Assembly (NCBI GenBank): GCA_038142205.1 | Contig: JAYQJO010000001.1 | Span: 2,480,001 to 2,544,000 of the forward strand | Origin: UBA7359 sp038142205 | GTDB lineage: Bacteria; Pseudomonadota; Gammaproteobacteria; Eutrophobiales; Eutrophobiaceae | Direction of reading: 5' to 3' | Length of the DNA stretch: 64,000 bases | Part shown: positions 1-9,746 of the stretch, in pieces | Layout of the letters: each line of letters begins with the position of its first letter | Position numbering within the stretch: position 1 is the stretch's first letter | Position numbers and translations under genes: made by a program | Notes under the pieces: generated by a model | Told to the model about the DNA's origin: nothing | The model's database searches: none | What the model saw: only the letters and a program-made list of their open reading frames with translations

Positions 1-1
1 G

Positions 2-3000
2 AAACGCGTTTGTGCTGAAATCAATATCGAGTTGGCTGAGTTTGATAGCTATGGCGCAGGTATGGTCTTCCTACCTAAAGATCCAGAACAATCAAAGTTT
101 TGTCAGGAACAATTCGAAAAAATTATTGCAGAAGAAGGCCAGACATTCCTAGGTTGGCGTGAAGTTCCAACAGACGATTCTTCGCTTGGTCCATCAGCTG
201 TAAAAGACGAACCCACTTTTAAACAAATCTTTATCGGTAGAAATAAATCTCTTGATGCGGCAGCGTTTGATCGCAAACTCTATGTTATTCGTAAACGTAT
301 CGAAAACACCGTTTGGAATTCAGATATATCTGAACAAAAATTATTTTATATTCCATCATTGTCATACCGTACCTTTGTTTATAAAGGTATGTTAACCGGT
401 AGCCAGATCGAACCCATGTTCCCTGAACTTGGCGATCCAGATGTTGAATCTGCACTAGCGTTAGTACATCAACGTTTCTCAACCAATACCTTTCCTGAGT
501 GGCGTCTGGCGCATCCATTTCGTTATGTTGCGCATAATGGCGAAATTAATACTGCACGCGGCAATGCTAACTGGATGAGTGCGCGTCAGGCATTATGTAA
601 ATCTGATTTATTTGGCGATGATTTAGAAAAGCTATATCCCATTGTTATTGAAGGTGGCAGTGACTCGGCAACGTTTGATAACGTGATGGAGTTTCTGCAC
701 ATGACGGGGCGTCCGCTACAACACGCAGCATTAATGATGATTCCGGAAGCATGGTCAGGCCATGAAACCATGGACGAAGATCGTCGTGCATTTTATGAAT
801 ACCATGCTTGTTTAATGGAGCCGTGGGATGGACCTGCATCAATCTCCTTTACCGACGGTAGCATCATCGGTGCAGTACTTGATAGAAATGGCTTACGTCC
901 ATCACGTTATTACGTTACACATGATGATAAGGTCATCATGGCATCAGAAGTGGGTGTGCTTGAAGTTGCGCCGGAAAACGTAAAAATTAAAGAACGCCTG
1001 CACCCTGGTCGCATCTTCATGGTCGATATGGAAGAAGGCCGCATTATTGGTGACGAAGAGTTAAAGAAAGAATTCGTCGAAGCGAATCCTTATAAACAAT
1101 GGTTAAAAGAAAACTTAATACCTGTTGGTAAATTACCAGAGCCTAAACAGGTTCACGGTGTAGACACAGACACCTTATTACAAAGACAGCAGGCGTTTGG
1201 TTATACACACGAGGATTTAAAAACGCTGATGGCACCAATGGCAAAAGTCGGTGTAGAACCTACTGGCTCAATGGGAACTGATGCGGCGCTAGCTGTATTA
1301 TCAAACCGTTCACGTTTGTTATACGACTACTTCAAACAACTGTTTGCGCAAGTCACCAACCCGCCGCTGGATGGTATCCGTGAAGAACTGGTGACGCAGG
1401 TGAGTTCGACCATCGGCCGTGAATCAAACCCATTAAAACCGGGGCCTGAACATTGTCAGCAAATTAAACTCACCTCGCCAGTTATTACCAATGAAGAACT
1501 GGCGCGTATTCGTGATATGGATTTAGGTGGCTTCTTTACCTCAAGAACCATTCCGATTACCTATAACGTTGCCGATGATGGCAAAGGTATGCAAGCAGGT
1601 TTGGAAAGAATCTGTGCCGAAGCGGATAAAGCGATAGAAGACGATGTGACTTACCTTATTTTATCAGACCGTGATATAGATAAAGACAATGCGCCAATTC
1701 CAGCATTGTTAGCAGTATCGGCTATCCATAACTCTTTAATTAAAAAAGGGTCGCGTGCCCAAGTCAGTCTGGTTCTAGAGTCAGGGGAACCAAGAGAAGT
1801 ACATCATTTTGCTGTGTTACTCGGTTATGGTGTGGGTTGTGTAAACCCATACCTTGCTTTCGAATCACTCAGTGATCTAATCAGCAAGAATTACTTGCCA
1901 GAGATGGAACATCAAAAAGCTGTGGCGAACTTTATTAAAGCTGTAAATAAAGGCTTGATTAAGATCATGGCGAAGATGGGTATTTCTGCGATTCAATCTT
2001 ATCGTGGGGCACAAATCTTTGAAGCGATTGGTTTAAATAAAGAATTTGNTGACCAATACTTCACCTCGACCGCATCACGTATCGGCGGTATTGGCCTTGA
2101 TGTGATCTCAGAAGAAGCCAGCTTGCGCCACCATCATGCCTTCCCGGATCGCCCGGTTAAGAAACCTGATCTTGAATGGGGTGGTGAATACAAATGGCGA
2201 CGTGACGGTGAATATCATCTGTTTAATCCAGACACTTTATTTAAGCTACAACACGCAACACGTAGTGGCCAATATAAAATCTTTAAAGAATATACCTCTG
2301 CGGTAGATGTCCAGAGTGAAAACCTTGCAACGTTAAGAGGTTTGTTTGAATTCAAACAAAGCAACGCCATTCCATTAGAAGAAGTAGAACCGATTGAAAG
2401 CATCATGAAACGTTTTTCAACCGGTGCTATGTCATACGGTTCAATCAGTAAACAGGCGCATGAAACATTAGCCATCGCGATGAACCGTATTGGTGGTAAA
2501 TCAAATACCGGTGAAGGCGGTGAAGATCCTAATCGTTTTACGCCAGATGAAAACGGTGATTTACGCCGTAGTTCGATTAAGCAGGTTGCTTCCGGTCGTT
2601 TTGGTGTTACCAGTGAATATCTGGCTAACGCTGATGATATACAAATTAAAATGGCTCAAGGCGCAAAACCTGGAGAAGGCGGCCAATTACCCGGCCCGAA
2701 AGTTTTCCCTTGGATTGCTGAAGTACGTCATTCAACGCCATGGGTGGACTTGATTTCTCCTCCGCCACATCATGATATTTATTCAATCGAAGATTTGGCG
2801 CAGTTAATTCACGACTTAAAGAATGCAAATCCAAAAGCACGTATTCATGTGAAGCTGGTTGCAGAAGTGGGTGTTGGTACAGTTGCCGCAGGTGTTGCGA
2901 AAGCACATTCGGACGTTGTGCTTATTTCAGGTTACGATGGCGGCACAGGCGCATCGCCAATGAGCTCATTAAAACATGCGGGCTTACCTTGTGAACTGGG

Positions 3001-4336
3001 TCTTGCTGAAACGCAACAAGTCTTAATTCAAAACGGTCTACGTGATCGTATAGTTGTACAAACAGACGGACAATTAAAAACTGGGCGTGATGTGGTGATT
3101 GCTGCATTACTTGGTGCAGAAGAATACGGTTTTGCAACAGCGCCATTAGTCGTCATGGGTTGTATCATGATGCGCGCATGTCATTTAAATACCTGTCCTG
3201 TAGGTGTTGCAACTCAAAACCCTGAACTCACACGTAAATTCACTGGCGAACCAGAGTTTGTCGAAAACTTCTTTAAGTACATTGCAGAAGAAGTACGTGA
3301 ATACATGGCTGAATTAGGTATCCGCACGATTGATGAAATGATCGGACAAGTTGATAAGCTTGATGTTAAGAAAGCAGTCGATCACTGGAAAGCAGACGGT
3401 CTTGATTTCAGTAAGATACTTTATAAAGCAGAACCTAGACCGGGTGATGAAATCTATTGTGTTAATGAACAGGATCATGCGTTAGATAAGTCACTTGATA
3501 TGACGACGATTCTGCCTTTATGTAAAGACGCATTAGAAAACAAAACGCCAGTCGATATAATCTTGCCAGTCGTTAATACCAACCGAACCGTAGGAACGAT
3601 ACTCGGCTATAACATCACAACCAAGTACGGTAGCGAAGGTTTACCAGAAGACACAGTTAATATTCATTTTAATGGATCAGCTGGAATGAGCTTTGGTGCG
3701 TTTATACCGAAAGGCGTCACACTAACGCTTGAAGGCGATGCTAATGATTATCTGGGTAAAGGCTTATCTGGCGGTAAGATTATTGTCTATCCACCACGTC
3801 ACTCTACCTTTGTTCCAGAAGAAAACATTCTTGTCGGTAACGTATTGTTATACGGTGCAACCAAAGGTGAAGTTTATCTTCGCGGTATCGCCGGCGAACG
3901 TTTCTGTGTGCGTAATAGTGGTGTACATACTGTTGTTGAAGGTGTCGGTGATCACGGTTGTGAATACATGACAGGTGGTCGCGTCGTTATCATTGGTAAA
4001 ACAGGTCGTAACTTTGCTGCCGGTATGTCGGGCGGTATCGCTTATGTGCTTGATGAAGATGGTGAATTCGATATCAAGTGCAACAAAGGTATGGTTGGCC
4101 TCGAAAAAATAGAAGAAGACGAAGATGTCGAATTAGTAAAAGGCTTATTAACGAAACATGTTCAATACACACAAAGTACCGTTGCTGAAAAAATACTCGG
4201 CGATTGGGACAACTATCGAAGTAAATTTGTGAAAGTCATGCCAACGGCATACAAGCGGGTACTTGCTGCGATTAAACGCGGTAAGGAGCAAGGGCTTTCA
4301 GAAGAAGAAGCTATTATGGAGGCCGCTAATGGGTAA
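2..4336 (+). CDS. gltB: Glutamate synthase (NADPH) large subunit, 5' truncated
   Basis: Large subunit of GOGAT, which makes two glutamates from glutamine and 2-oxoglutarate in the cytoplasm. The reading frame is open from base 2 with no stop, so the gene begins upstream of the window; the N-terminal amidotransferase segment with the catalytic Cys is missing, roughly the first 80-100 residues judging from the usual length near 1500. The TTG at 32 is not a real start. Seen in order: the rest of the class II glutamine amidotransferase domain, central domain, FMN-binding synthase domain, the Cys cluster CIMMRACHLNTC (3Fe-4S ligands, bases about 3160-3195), and the C-terminal GXGXG beta-helix with repeated G-rich turns. 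Codon 2048-2050 contains an n and could be Val, Ala, Asp or Gly. Its stop overlaps gltD by 8 nt. Confidence 0.97.
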   Translation, partial: KRVCAEINIELAEFDSYGAGMVFLPKDPEQSKFCQEQFEKIIAEEGQTFLGWREVPTDDSSLGPSAVKDEPTFKQIFIGRNKSLDAAAFDRKLYVIRKRIENTVWNSDISEQKLFYIPSLSYRTFVYKGMLTGSQIEPMFPELGDPDVESALALVHQRFSTNTFPEWRLAHPFRYVAHNGEINTARGNANWMSARQALCKSDLFGDDLEKLYPIVIEGGSDSATFDNVMEFLHMTGRPLQHAALMMIPEAWSGHETMDEDRRAFYEYHACLMEPWDGPASISFTDGSIIGAVLDRNGLRPSRYYVTHDDKVIMASEVGVLEVAPENVKIKERLHPGRIFMVDMEEGRIIGDEELKKEFVEANPYKQWLKENLIPVGKLPEPKQVHGVDTDTLLQRQQAFGYTHEDLKTLMAPMAKVGVEPTGSMGTDAALAVLSNRSRLLYDYFKQLFAQVTNPPLDGIREELVTQVSSTIGRESNPLKPGPEHCQQIKLTSPVITNEELARIRDMDLGGFFTSRTIPITYNVADDGKGMQAGLERICAEADKAIEDDVTYLILSDRDIDKDNAPIPALLAVSAIHNSLIKKGSRAQVSLVLESGEPREVHHFAVLLGYGVGCVNPYLAFESLSDLISKNYLPEMEHQKAVANFIKAVNKGLIKIMAKMGISAIQSYRGAQIFEAIGLNKEFXDQYFTSTASRIGGIGLDVISEEASLRHHHAFPDRPVKKPDLEWGGEYKWRRDGEYHLFNPDTLFKLQHATRSGQYKIFKEYTSAVDVQSENLATLRGLFEFKQSNAIPLEEVEPIESIMKRFSTGAMSYGSISKQAHETLAIAMNRIGGKSNTGEGGEDPNRFTPDENGDLRRSSIKQVASGRFGVTSEYLANADDIQIKMAQGAKPGEGGQLPGPKVFPWIAEVRHSTPWVDLISPPPHHDIYSIEDLAQLIHDLKNANPKARIHVKLVAEVGVGTVAAGVAKAHSDVVLISGYDGGTGASPMSSLKHAGLPCELGLAETQQVLIQNGLRDRIVVQTDGQLKTGRDVVIAALLGAEEYGFATAPLVVMGCIMMRACHLNTCPVGVATQNPELTRKFTGEPEFVENFFKYIAEEVREYMAELGIRTIDEMIGQVDKLDVKKAVDHWKADGLDFSKILYKAEPRPGDEIYCVNEQDHALDKSLDMTTILPLCKDALENKTPVDIILPVVNTNRTVGTILGYNITTKYGSEGLPEDTVNIHFNGSAGMSFGAFIPKGVTLTLEGDANDYLGKGLSGGKIIVYPPRHSTFVPEENILVGNVLLYGATKGEVYLRGIAGERFCVRNSGVHTVVEGVGDHGCEYMTGGRVVIIGKTGRNFAAGMSGGIAYVLDEDGEFDIKCNKGMVGLEKIEEDEDVELVKGLLTKHVQYTQSTVAEKILGDWDNYRSKFVKVMPTAYKRVLAAIKRGKEQGLSEEEAIMEAANG

Positions 4337-5771
4337 AGTAACGGGATTCATGGAGTACGAACGTGAGAAGCAACCGTACAGACCAGTAGAAGAAAGAGTT
4401 AAAGATTGGAATCAGGTCATGAAGCCATGGCCAGTAGAGCCATTAAAGAAACAAGCCGCGCGTTGTATGGATTGTGGTATTCCGTTTTGTCACAACGGTT
4501 GTCCATTAGGAAACCTGATTCCAGATTGGAACGATCTTGTTTATCACGATCAATGGGCAGATGCGATCGAACGCTTACACGCAACCAATAACTTTCCAGA
4601 ATTCACTGGTACATTATGTCCAGCGCCATGCGAAGGTTCATGTGTACTCGGTATCAACGAAGATCCTGTCAGCATCAAAGCGGTAGAGTTATCAATCATC
4701 GATAAAGCCTTTGAAAACGGTTGGGTCAAACCACAAATTCCAGAAAAGAAAACCGGTAAAAAAGTCGGCATCATCGGCTCAGGCCCTGCCGGAATGGCAG
4801 CAGCGCAACAACTCGCGCGCGCCGGACATGATGTAACCTTGTTTGAACGTTCCGATCGTATCGGTGGTTTAATGCGTTACGGTATTCCAGAATTCAAAAT
4901 GGAAAAATCGCGTCTTGATCGTCGAATGGAACAGATGGAAGCAGAAGGTGTGACCTTCAAACCGAATAGCAATATCGGTCTTGATATTGATGCAAACGAT
5001 CTAAAGAAAGAATTCGATGCATTAGTCCTTTGCGGTGGCGCAAGCGCACGTCGAGACTTACCCATTCCAGGTCGCGAAGCAAAAGGCGTTTATCAAGCAA
5101 TGGAATACTTGCCACAAGCAAACAGACTTTGCATGGGCGATACCATTCCAGAAGACGAACAGATTAATGCCAAAGGTAAACATGTGATTGTTATTGGTGG
5201 TGGTGATACCGGCGCGGACTGTATCGGTACATCACACAGACAAGGCGCAGCATCAGTAACCTCATTAGAAATTATGCCGAAGCCACCGGAAACACGAGCA
5301 GAAGATAACCCATGGCCACTATGGCCGTTCATCTTCCGTACCGCATCAGCGCACGAAGAAGGTGGCGAACGCGTTTACTCCGTTCAAACCAAACAATTCA
5401 TTAGCGACGACGACGGTAACTTAAAAGAAATCGAACTCGTGACGGTAGAAAAGATAGTCGAAGACGGACGTCTTTCCTTCAAAGAAGTTGAAGGCAGCAG
5501 CCAGATACTAAAAGCGGATCTTGTTTTCCTCGCAATGGGTTTCACTGGCGCAGAAAAAGCAGGCCTCGTCGAACAAATGGGTATCGAACTAAACGAACGT
5601 ACAAACGTAATTCAAAACAACTGGATGACAAACATCGAAGGCGTATTCGCAGCAGGCGATATGCAACACGGACAAAGTTTAATTGTTTGGGCGATTGCAG
5701 AAGGAAGAAGTGCGGCGGCGGCGGTAGATAGTTACCTCATGGGCGATACCGATCTCCCGGCTCCAGTTTAA
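4329..5771 (+). CDS. gltD: Glutamate synthase small subunit
   Basis: Beta subunit of glutamate synthase; it takes electrons from NADPH through FAD and passes them over Fe-S clusters to GltB. The start ATG at 4329 lies inside the end of gltB (ATGGGTAA, 8-nt overlap) with a GGAGG about 6 nt upstream, so translation is coupled; the same frame is open further upstream but only as a shadow of gltB. Length 480 aa is normal. The N-terminal Cys motifs (CMDCGIPFCHNGC and CPAPCEGSC) fit the 4Fe-4S sites, followed by the FAD-binding GSGPAG and the NADPH-binding GGGDTGADC. The last residues after GGDMQHGQSL match the family's C-terminal FAD contact region. Confidence 0.97.
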   Translation: MGKVTGFMEYEREKQPYRPVEERVKDWNQVMKPWPVEPLKKQAARCMDCGIPFCHNGCPLGNLIPDWNDLVYHDQWADAIERLHATNNFPEFTGTLCPAPCEGSCVLGINEDPVSIKAVELSIIDKAFENGWVKPQIPEKKTGKKVGIIGSGPAGMAAAQQLARAGHDVTLFERSDRIGGLMRYGIPEFKMEKSRLDRRMEQMEAEGVTFKPNSNIGLDIDANDLKKEFDALVLCGGASARRDLPIPGREAKGVYQAMEYLPQANRLCMGDTIPEDEQINAKGKHVIVIGGGDTGADCIGTSHRQGAASVTSLEIMPKPPETRAEDNPWPLWPFIFRTASAHEEGGERVYSVQTKQFISDDDGNLKEIELVTVEKIVEDGRLSFKEVEGSSQILKADLVFLAMGFTGAEKAGLVEQMGIELNERTNVIQNNWMTNIEGVFAAGDMQHGQSLIVWAIAEGRSAAAAVDSYLMGDTDLPAPV

Positions 5772-5943
5772 AAACTCTCAGCTAATTTTTATTTGATTGA
5801 CCGCCATGGATGGTGGAAATACTTGAAACGTCGGGAATATTTTCAAATGAAAAATCTTCACTTATTATTTATAAGCTCCGGTTATTAAATCGGCTTTTTG
5901 CCTTGTATTGCATCAACCTGAAAATGTTTTTTGTAAGGTAAAA

Positions 5944-6837
5944 TTATTCAATATCTTCAAACATCATTGTTTGTTCATTCATGCTGCAAACAATTCGACC
6001 TTTGCGTTTACTTTTCAATTCTCTCCACATATCAAATCCAAGTAATATAGCTTTTTCCCATTGTTTATTTGAACAGCTTTTTACTTCTAAGTGCTTAGTA
6101 AGCATTTTTATTGTTCTAAATAAGCTGTAATCAATTCCACCTGTCCCATCGAAAAAACCGTGATCACGTGCATGTTCAAAAACTAAAACAGAGATTGCTT
6201 CATCTATAGCAATAGCTCTTCCTCCATCATCAACTTCATCCCTTTTCCTGTCTTTTTTTCTTTTTTTATGTAAAAAACCTCTAACTACTGGGGACCAACC
6301 AAGAACCACTACATAAGAAAAGTGAAAAACATCATGAAATCTATAGAAATCACCATCATATGCATTGTCTTTTAAATCGTGACCAAAAGGCTTTCCATTC
6401 ACAGTTACTATTACATTCTGTTCGCCATTAGAATCAATTTCTTCATGAAATTCTAAAACAAACTCTCTAGGTAATTGTTCATCTTCATCACAGTCATCAT
6501 CTAAATGAATTATCTCTAAAGGCAATTGTTCTATATGATTCGTATCATTCCATCTATCTAAAACTTTAGATAAATTTTTCTCTAAAGCTTCACTTAATAT
6601 TATGTCTTCATGGGCTGCTATTGAAGATATGTACCACATTATATCTCCAATTTCTTCGGTGACTTTATCTTTGAAAGTATTATAGCTTTCCCCGTCTCGA
6701 ATTTTCTTTTTGTATTCTGTTAGTAACTCTCCTACTTCTCCAGAAAGTCCAAGTAATGCTATCGAAATTGCATTAGGAGAGTCACTGTCGAATTGTTGTG
6801 TTTCTACAGCACTTATTTGGTAATGATTAATGTCCAT
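5944..6837 (-). CDS. MazG-like nucleotide pyrophosphohydrolase with extra C-terminal domain
   Basis: Last gene of the six-gene accessory operon. Residues about 25-90 carry an all-alpha NTP pyrophosphohydrolase signature: E34xxE37 in SGEVGELL, then E62xxD65 in EEIGDIMWY, the Mg-binding pattern of MazG/dUTPase-like enzymes that cut dNTPs or NTPs to the monophosphate and PPi. A strongly acidic linker (HLDDDCDEDE) leads to a second domain of about 180 residues with FHDVFHFSY, GWSPV and DDGGRAI, which resembles the C-terminal extension described for some stand-alone MazG-like proteins; I recall it as MazG_C but could not check. The start ATG overlaps the stop of the upstream gene by 11 nt, so it is translationally coupled. 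Substrate is unknown; in this context a deoxynucleotide is the natural guess. Confidence 0.8.
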   Translation of the reverse strand: MDINHYQISAVETQQFDSDSPNAISIALLGLSGEVGELLTEYKKKIRDGESYNTFKDKVTEEIGDIMWYISSIAAHEDIILSEALEKNLSKVLDRWNDTNHIEQLPLEIIHLDDDCDEDEQLPREFVLEFHEEIDSNGEQNVIVTVNGKPFGHDLKDNAYDGDFYRFHDVFHFSYVVVLGWSPVVRGFLHKKRKKDRKRDEVDDGGRAIAIDEAISVLVFEHARDHGFFDGTGGIDYSLFRTIKMLTKHLEVKSCSNKQWEKAILLGFDMWRELKSKRKGRIVCSMNEQTMMFEDIE

Positions 6838-7828
6838 ATAGTTCCTCCATATTTATTTTCCATTTAGGTGGGAAAAAATATTCAATTGGCATTGAGTTTG
6901 GTTTAAATAGTTGCTTTATTTTTGTGCGACCAGATATTCCTTTTATATTTGGATGTGCTATTCGACTATATTTATCTGTTTCACAAAAAACATTTTGAAT
7001 GTCAATATACTGAAGACGTCTTCCACCAAGGTATTTAAAATCTAATCCTAAGCGTTCAAATTCAAATTCTTGCCTATCTGTTAATATTTTTATTAGTTCT
7101 GTTTCTGTAATTCCACCCAAAGATTTGAAGCATTTTCTTATTCCATCTCTTGCCCCTGGGCCTGGTATAGTAAACTCTCTCTCAGTAAACTTTGTGAGTT
7201 CACTATAATTAATATCAGTTATGTATTGATAAGCTAGAAATTTACCAATTAATGGGTAGGAGAGTAATAGGTCGTAACCCGACTTCATTGTTACACATGC
7301 TTGAATCTTTTCCGGTAAGTTATCACGCATCATTTTATCAATTAAAAGAAGGTGTGCATGATGTTTTCTTGTGACCTTAAATTCTGAGCAACCAGATGCC
7401 ATCATATAGGCATTTGAATATAATACCCTTCCCTTATTCATCTCTGCATCTAAGAATTTCCTAAAATACTTTGAGTCAAATGAACTATTGCATATGATGC
7501 CAAACTTTTCTTCTAGTAGCTCCCATGTTTCAATTTTATTGAATAACTTAAAAAAAGTATTATTCTTAAAAATAAATCTTTCGAAGAAAAATTATCTGAA
7601 TAAATTATTTTTTAATTAGGTATTGACTTACTCTATCGCAAGCACGAAAAACATTAGTGAATTTATACTTGCTAATGATTTCATCAGTCTGATAATCAAA
7701 GTCAGTATTTTTTAACCTAGCTAGGAAAACTTCATGACGTTTGTAAGCAAATTTCCAGTATGTGTCATAAACAATAGAAGGTTTTATTGGATCTAGATTT
7801 TTAAAAAATAAGTTGTTTTTTTAGACAT
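6827..7828 (-). CDS. Alpha-glutamyl/putrescinyl-thymine pyrophosphorylase (5-hmdU DNA kinase helical) family protein, frameshifted as read
   Basis: The intact part (7441-6827, 204 aa) holds GKFLAYQYITDINY and GPGARDGIRKCF, the core of the helical domain of 5-hydroxymethyluracil DNA kinases/aGPT-PPlases that prepare 5-hmdU for hypermodification. Upstream DNA codes for the matching N-terminal part (SIVYDTYWKFAYKRHE, KYKFTNVFRACDRVSQYL, then ETWELLEEKFGI), but in shifted frames. Adding one base to each of three homopolymer runs (T5 at 7798-7802, T6 at 7608-7613, A7 at 7550-7556, plus-strand view) restores one frame from the ATG at 7828. That ATG overlaps the stop of the preceding gene as ATGTCTAA, which supports it as the start. 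Either read errors or genuine decay; the family call is by remembered motif only. Confidence 0.72.
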
Positions 7829-8567
7829 GTTTTGAATGCTTTTTTAATATCTCAGTTGCAGTTTGTTTGCTCATTTTTCCTAGCTCTAAAATACTTAGCA
7901 TGCAGTTTAACTGTGCAAATTCTAAATTCATTTGATGAGCCATATATTTACCTAGTCTAATTAAACCTAAGTAATTTCCGTATGCTCGCGTATCTAAGTG
8001 CTGCATTGCATAAATAGCATTCATTTTTAACTTTTTAGTTTTCGAATTTGGGATAAAACATACTTGTTGTAAGCAAGGAAAGCCTAATAGAGGAGTTGCT
8101 TTATGATCAAGGGTTGGATCAAAAGTAGTTGCTATTAAAGCGCTACGTCTATGAATAGGGCTTCTTTTCCCCTTTCCATTGTAGGTTTCTATTATATGTT
8201 GTAGTTGATTAACTGTACGTCCATATTTTTCACCATATGCCATTAATCTACGGAAGTATGTACCTTTGTTATTCTTTGAGTCCCTCTTGATTTCTGGCCA
8301 TATTCTTTCGTATCTTTTGAAGATTGATGTCTTGCCGCCAGATAGGCTAATTGGAAAAATTGTCCCAGCAGTTGTTTCAATTGATGGTTGATTTACTGTT
8401 TCTAAAAAGTGGTTTAGATCGTTTTCAAGCTCACTTTGGTAGGGTTGAACTTCATCAGTTATTTTGATGTTTAAGATAACCGGAGATAATTCAGATTTTC
8501 TATGTAAGACCAATTCATTTAATATTTTCAACCAACATTCAGCTATAGAGTTGCCCTCGATAATCAT
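7821..8567 (-). CDS. Thymidylate-synthase-like protein (predicted dUMP/dNMP methylase or hydroxymethylase)
   Basis: Divergent member of the thymidylate synthase fold, 248 aa, by remembered motifs. The N-terminus EGNSIAECWLKILNEL matches the family opening helix; FPCLQQVCF (Cys165) sits where TS has its catalytic PPCH Cys; HLDTRAYGNYLGLIRL, with D192 and N198, sits where TS has RSxDxxLGxPFN, the phosphate- and pyrimidine-binding segment. The canonical C-terminal folate segment is not evident, so the reaction may differ: transfer of a methyl or hydroxymethyl group to a pyrimidine nucleotide is the family expectation. The start overlaps the peptidase stop by 4 nt (ATGA) and the stop overlaps the next gene by 8 nt, fixing it in the operon. 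Presence next to a 5-hmdU-kinase-family gene suggests it could supply 5-hmdU nucleotide, which is inference. Confidence 0.72.
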   Translation of the reverse strand: MIIEGNSIAECWLKILNELVLHRKSELSPVILNIKITDEVQPYQSELENDLNHFLETVNQPSIETTAGTIFPISLSGGKTSIFKRYERIWPEIKRDSKNNKGTYFRRLMAYGEKYGRTVNQLQHIIETYNGKGKRSPIHRRSALIATTFDPTLDHKATPLLGFPCLQQVCFIPNSKTKKLKMNAIYAMQHLDTRAYGNYLGLIRLGKYMAHQMNLEFAQLNCMLSILELGKMSKQTATEILKKHSKHV

Positions 8568-9403
8568 TCTATTTCCTCTTCATGCATAAATTGATACATT
8601 CCTTTGAAGTTAGGCCGACTGACTCTGATAAAACCAGACCATTCAGAATTAAATATTCTAGAAATACCAGGGGTTCTACATTCGAATATTTGGTTTTGTT
8701 TATCGTTAGATATAATAGAAATTGAATTGCCTTCGTGATCACAAAAATTTTGCATATATATAGTGTCACCGACAACAGCATCAATTGCTCTTTCTTTCCA
8801 CCAATTACCGACTACAAACACTTCAGTATTATTTAATATATCTTTATATATACTCTTTTTTATTTCAGATAATCTCTTTTCTTTTAATTGATTGAAGGTA
8901 TTTCTATTATTTAGTTTATGGTTGTAAAAAAGTTGTGTAATTAAAGCTTCGTATGATACTCCTGCATATTTTGATAGAACGTAAACATTTTTTTCATTTA
9001 AAGAATCAAAATTAATCATTGGATCTTTTGCAGCTGATTTGATAAATGAAATAGGTAATAGCAACATTGCAGCAAAAAAATCAGCTTCTTTCTCAATTTC
9101 TTTATCCGAGCCTTCTTCTATTATTTCATCTATAACAGTACCATGCCCTAAAATGTGATGGCCAAGTTCGTGAGCACATGTAAATCGTTTTCTCCCATCG
9201 GGACGTAATGATGAAATTAAAATTACATTTTCATCTGCTACATACATCCCTTCGAAAGATGGTATGTTTACAAATCGAATATCAATACCCATTGCATCGG
9301 CAAGGTTAAATGGGCAGATCGGTACATTAGCACCTAAATCTAAATAAGATTTTCTATACCTGAGAGCTTGAGCAGCTATTTGATTTGCTTTTATTTTCCT
9401 CAA
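8564..9403 (-). CDS. ImmA/IrrE family metallopeptidase
   Basis: Zinc metalloprotease of the M78 group, 279 aa. The motif H78ELGHH with following ILGH gives the HExxH zinc site, and EADFFAAMLLLP supplies the third-ligand helix, both typical of ImmA/IrrE proteins. Members cleave XRE-type repressors on a stress cue, as in ICEBs1 ImmA/ImmR and Deinococcus IrrE/DdrO. Here it lies directly behind an XRE gene with 1 nt between stop and start, so that protein is the likely substrate. The start is TTG at 9403; no ATG or GTG precedes it in frame after the XRE stop. The C-terminal 130 residues are a less conserved, possibly sensing, domain. Confidence 0.88.
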   Translation of the reverse strand: MRKIKANQIAAQALRYRKSYLDLGANVPICPFNLADAMGIDIRFVNIPSFEGMYVADENVILISSLRPDGRKRFTCAHELGHHILGHGTVIDEIIEEGSDKEIEKEADFFAAMLLLPISFIKSAAKDPMINFDSLNEKNVYVLSKYAGVSYEALITQLFYNHKLNNRNTFNQLKEKRLSEIKKSIYKDILNNTEVFVVGNWWKERAIDAVVGDTIYMQNFCDHEGNSISIISNDKQNQIFECRTPGISRIFNSEWSGFIRVSRPNFKGMYQFMHEEEIE

Positions 9404-9404
9404 A

Positions 9405-9746
9405 TTACTTCCCTTTACTTTTTATCATCCTAATTGTGTTAATTAAAATTTCTAAGTCGTCATCATTCATTGAGCTTAGTTCTCTAGCTGCGGCTAGAAT
9501 ATCTTTATTGAGTTTATTTTCTTCAATTTTGTTTTCTGCAAGCCAAGACATTTCAACACCATATAAATTAGAGAAAGACTTCAATTCATCTACCTTTACA
9601 TTACGTCTCCCAGCTTCTATTTCACTTATTGTTGGTCTGTGAAACCCAAGATGTTTTGCAGCTTGTCCTTGAGATAGTCCCGCTAATTCTCTTGCTGTTC
9701 TTAGTCTTTCGCCGAGTTCTTTTTTTTCTTTGTCTGATTTATTCAT
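9405..9746 (-). CDS. XRE-family transcriptional regulator
   Basis: Short repressor-type protein of about 113 aa with one helix-turn-helix: LGERLRTARELAGLSQGQAAKHLGF then RPTISEIEAGRR (split here for length: SQGQAAKHLGF is helix 2, RPTISEIEAG helix 3). The C-terminal helix after residue 70 could dimerise or hold the cleavage site for the neighbouring protease. The ATG at 9746 overlaps the ACP stop as ATGAATAA (8 nt), which is more convincing than an ATG 9 nt further upstream. As the only DNA-binding protein of the operon, it probably binds the inverted repeat at 10033-10055, which overlaps the operon's -10 box, giving autorepression relieved by the ImmA/IrrE peptidase. That circuit is inference. 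Confidence 0.88.
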   Translation of the reverse strand: MNKSDKEKKELGERLRTARELAGLSQGQAAKHLGFHRPTISEIEAGRRNVKVDELKSFSNLYGVEMSWLAENKIEENKLNKDILAAARELSSMNDDDLEILINTIRMIKSKGK

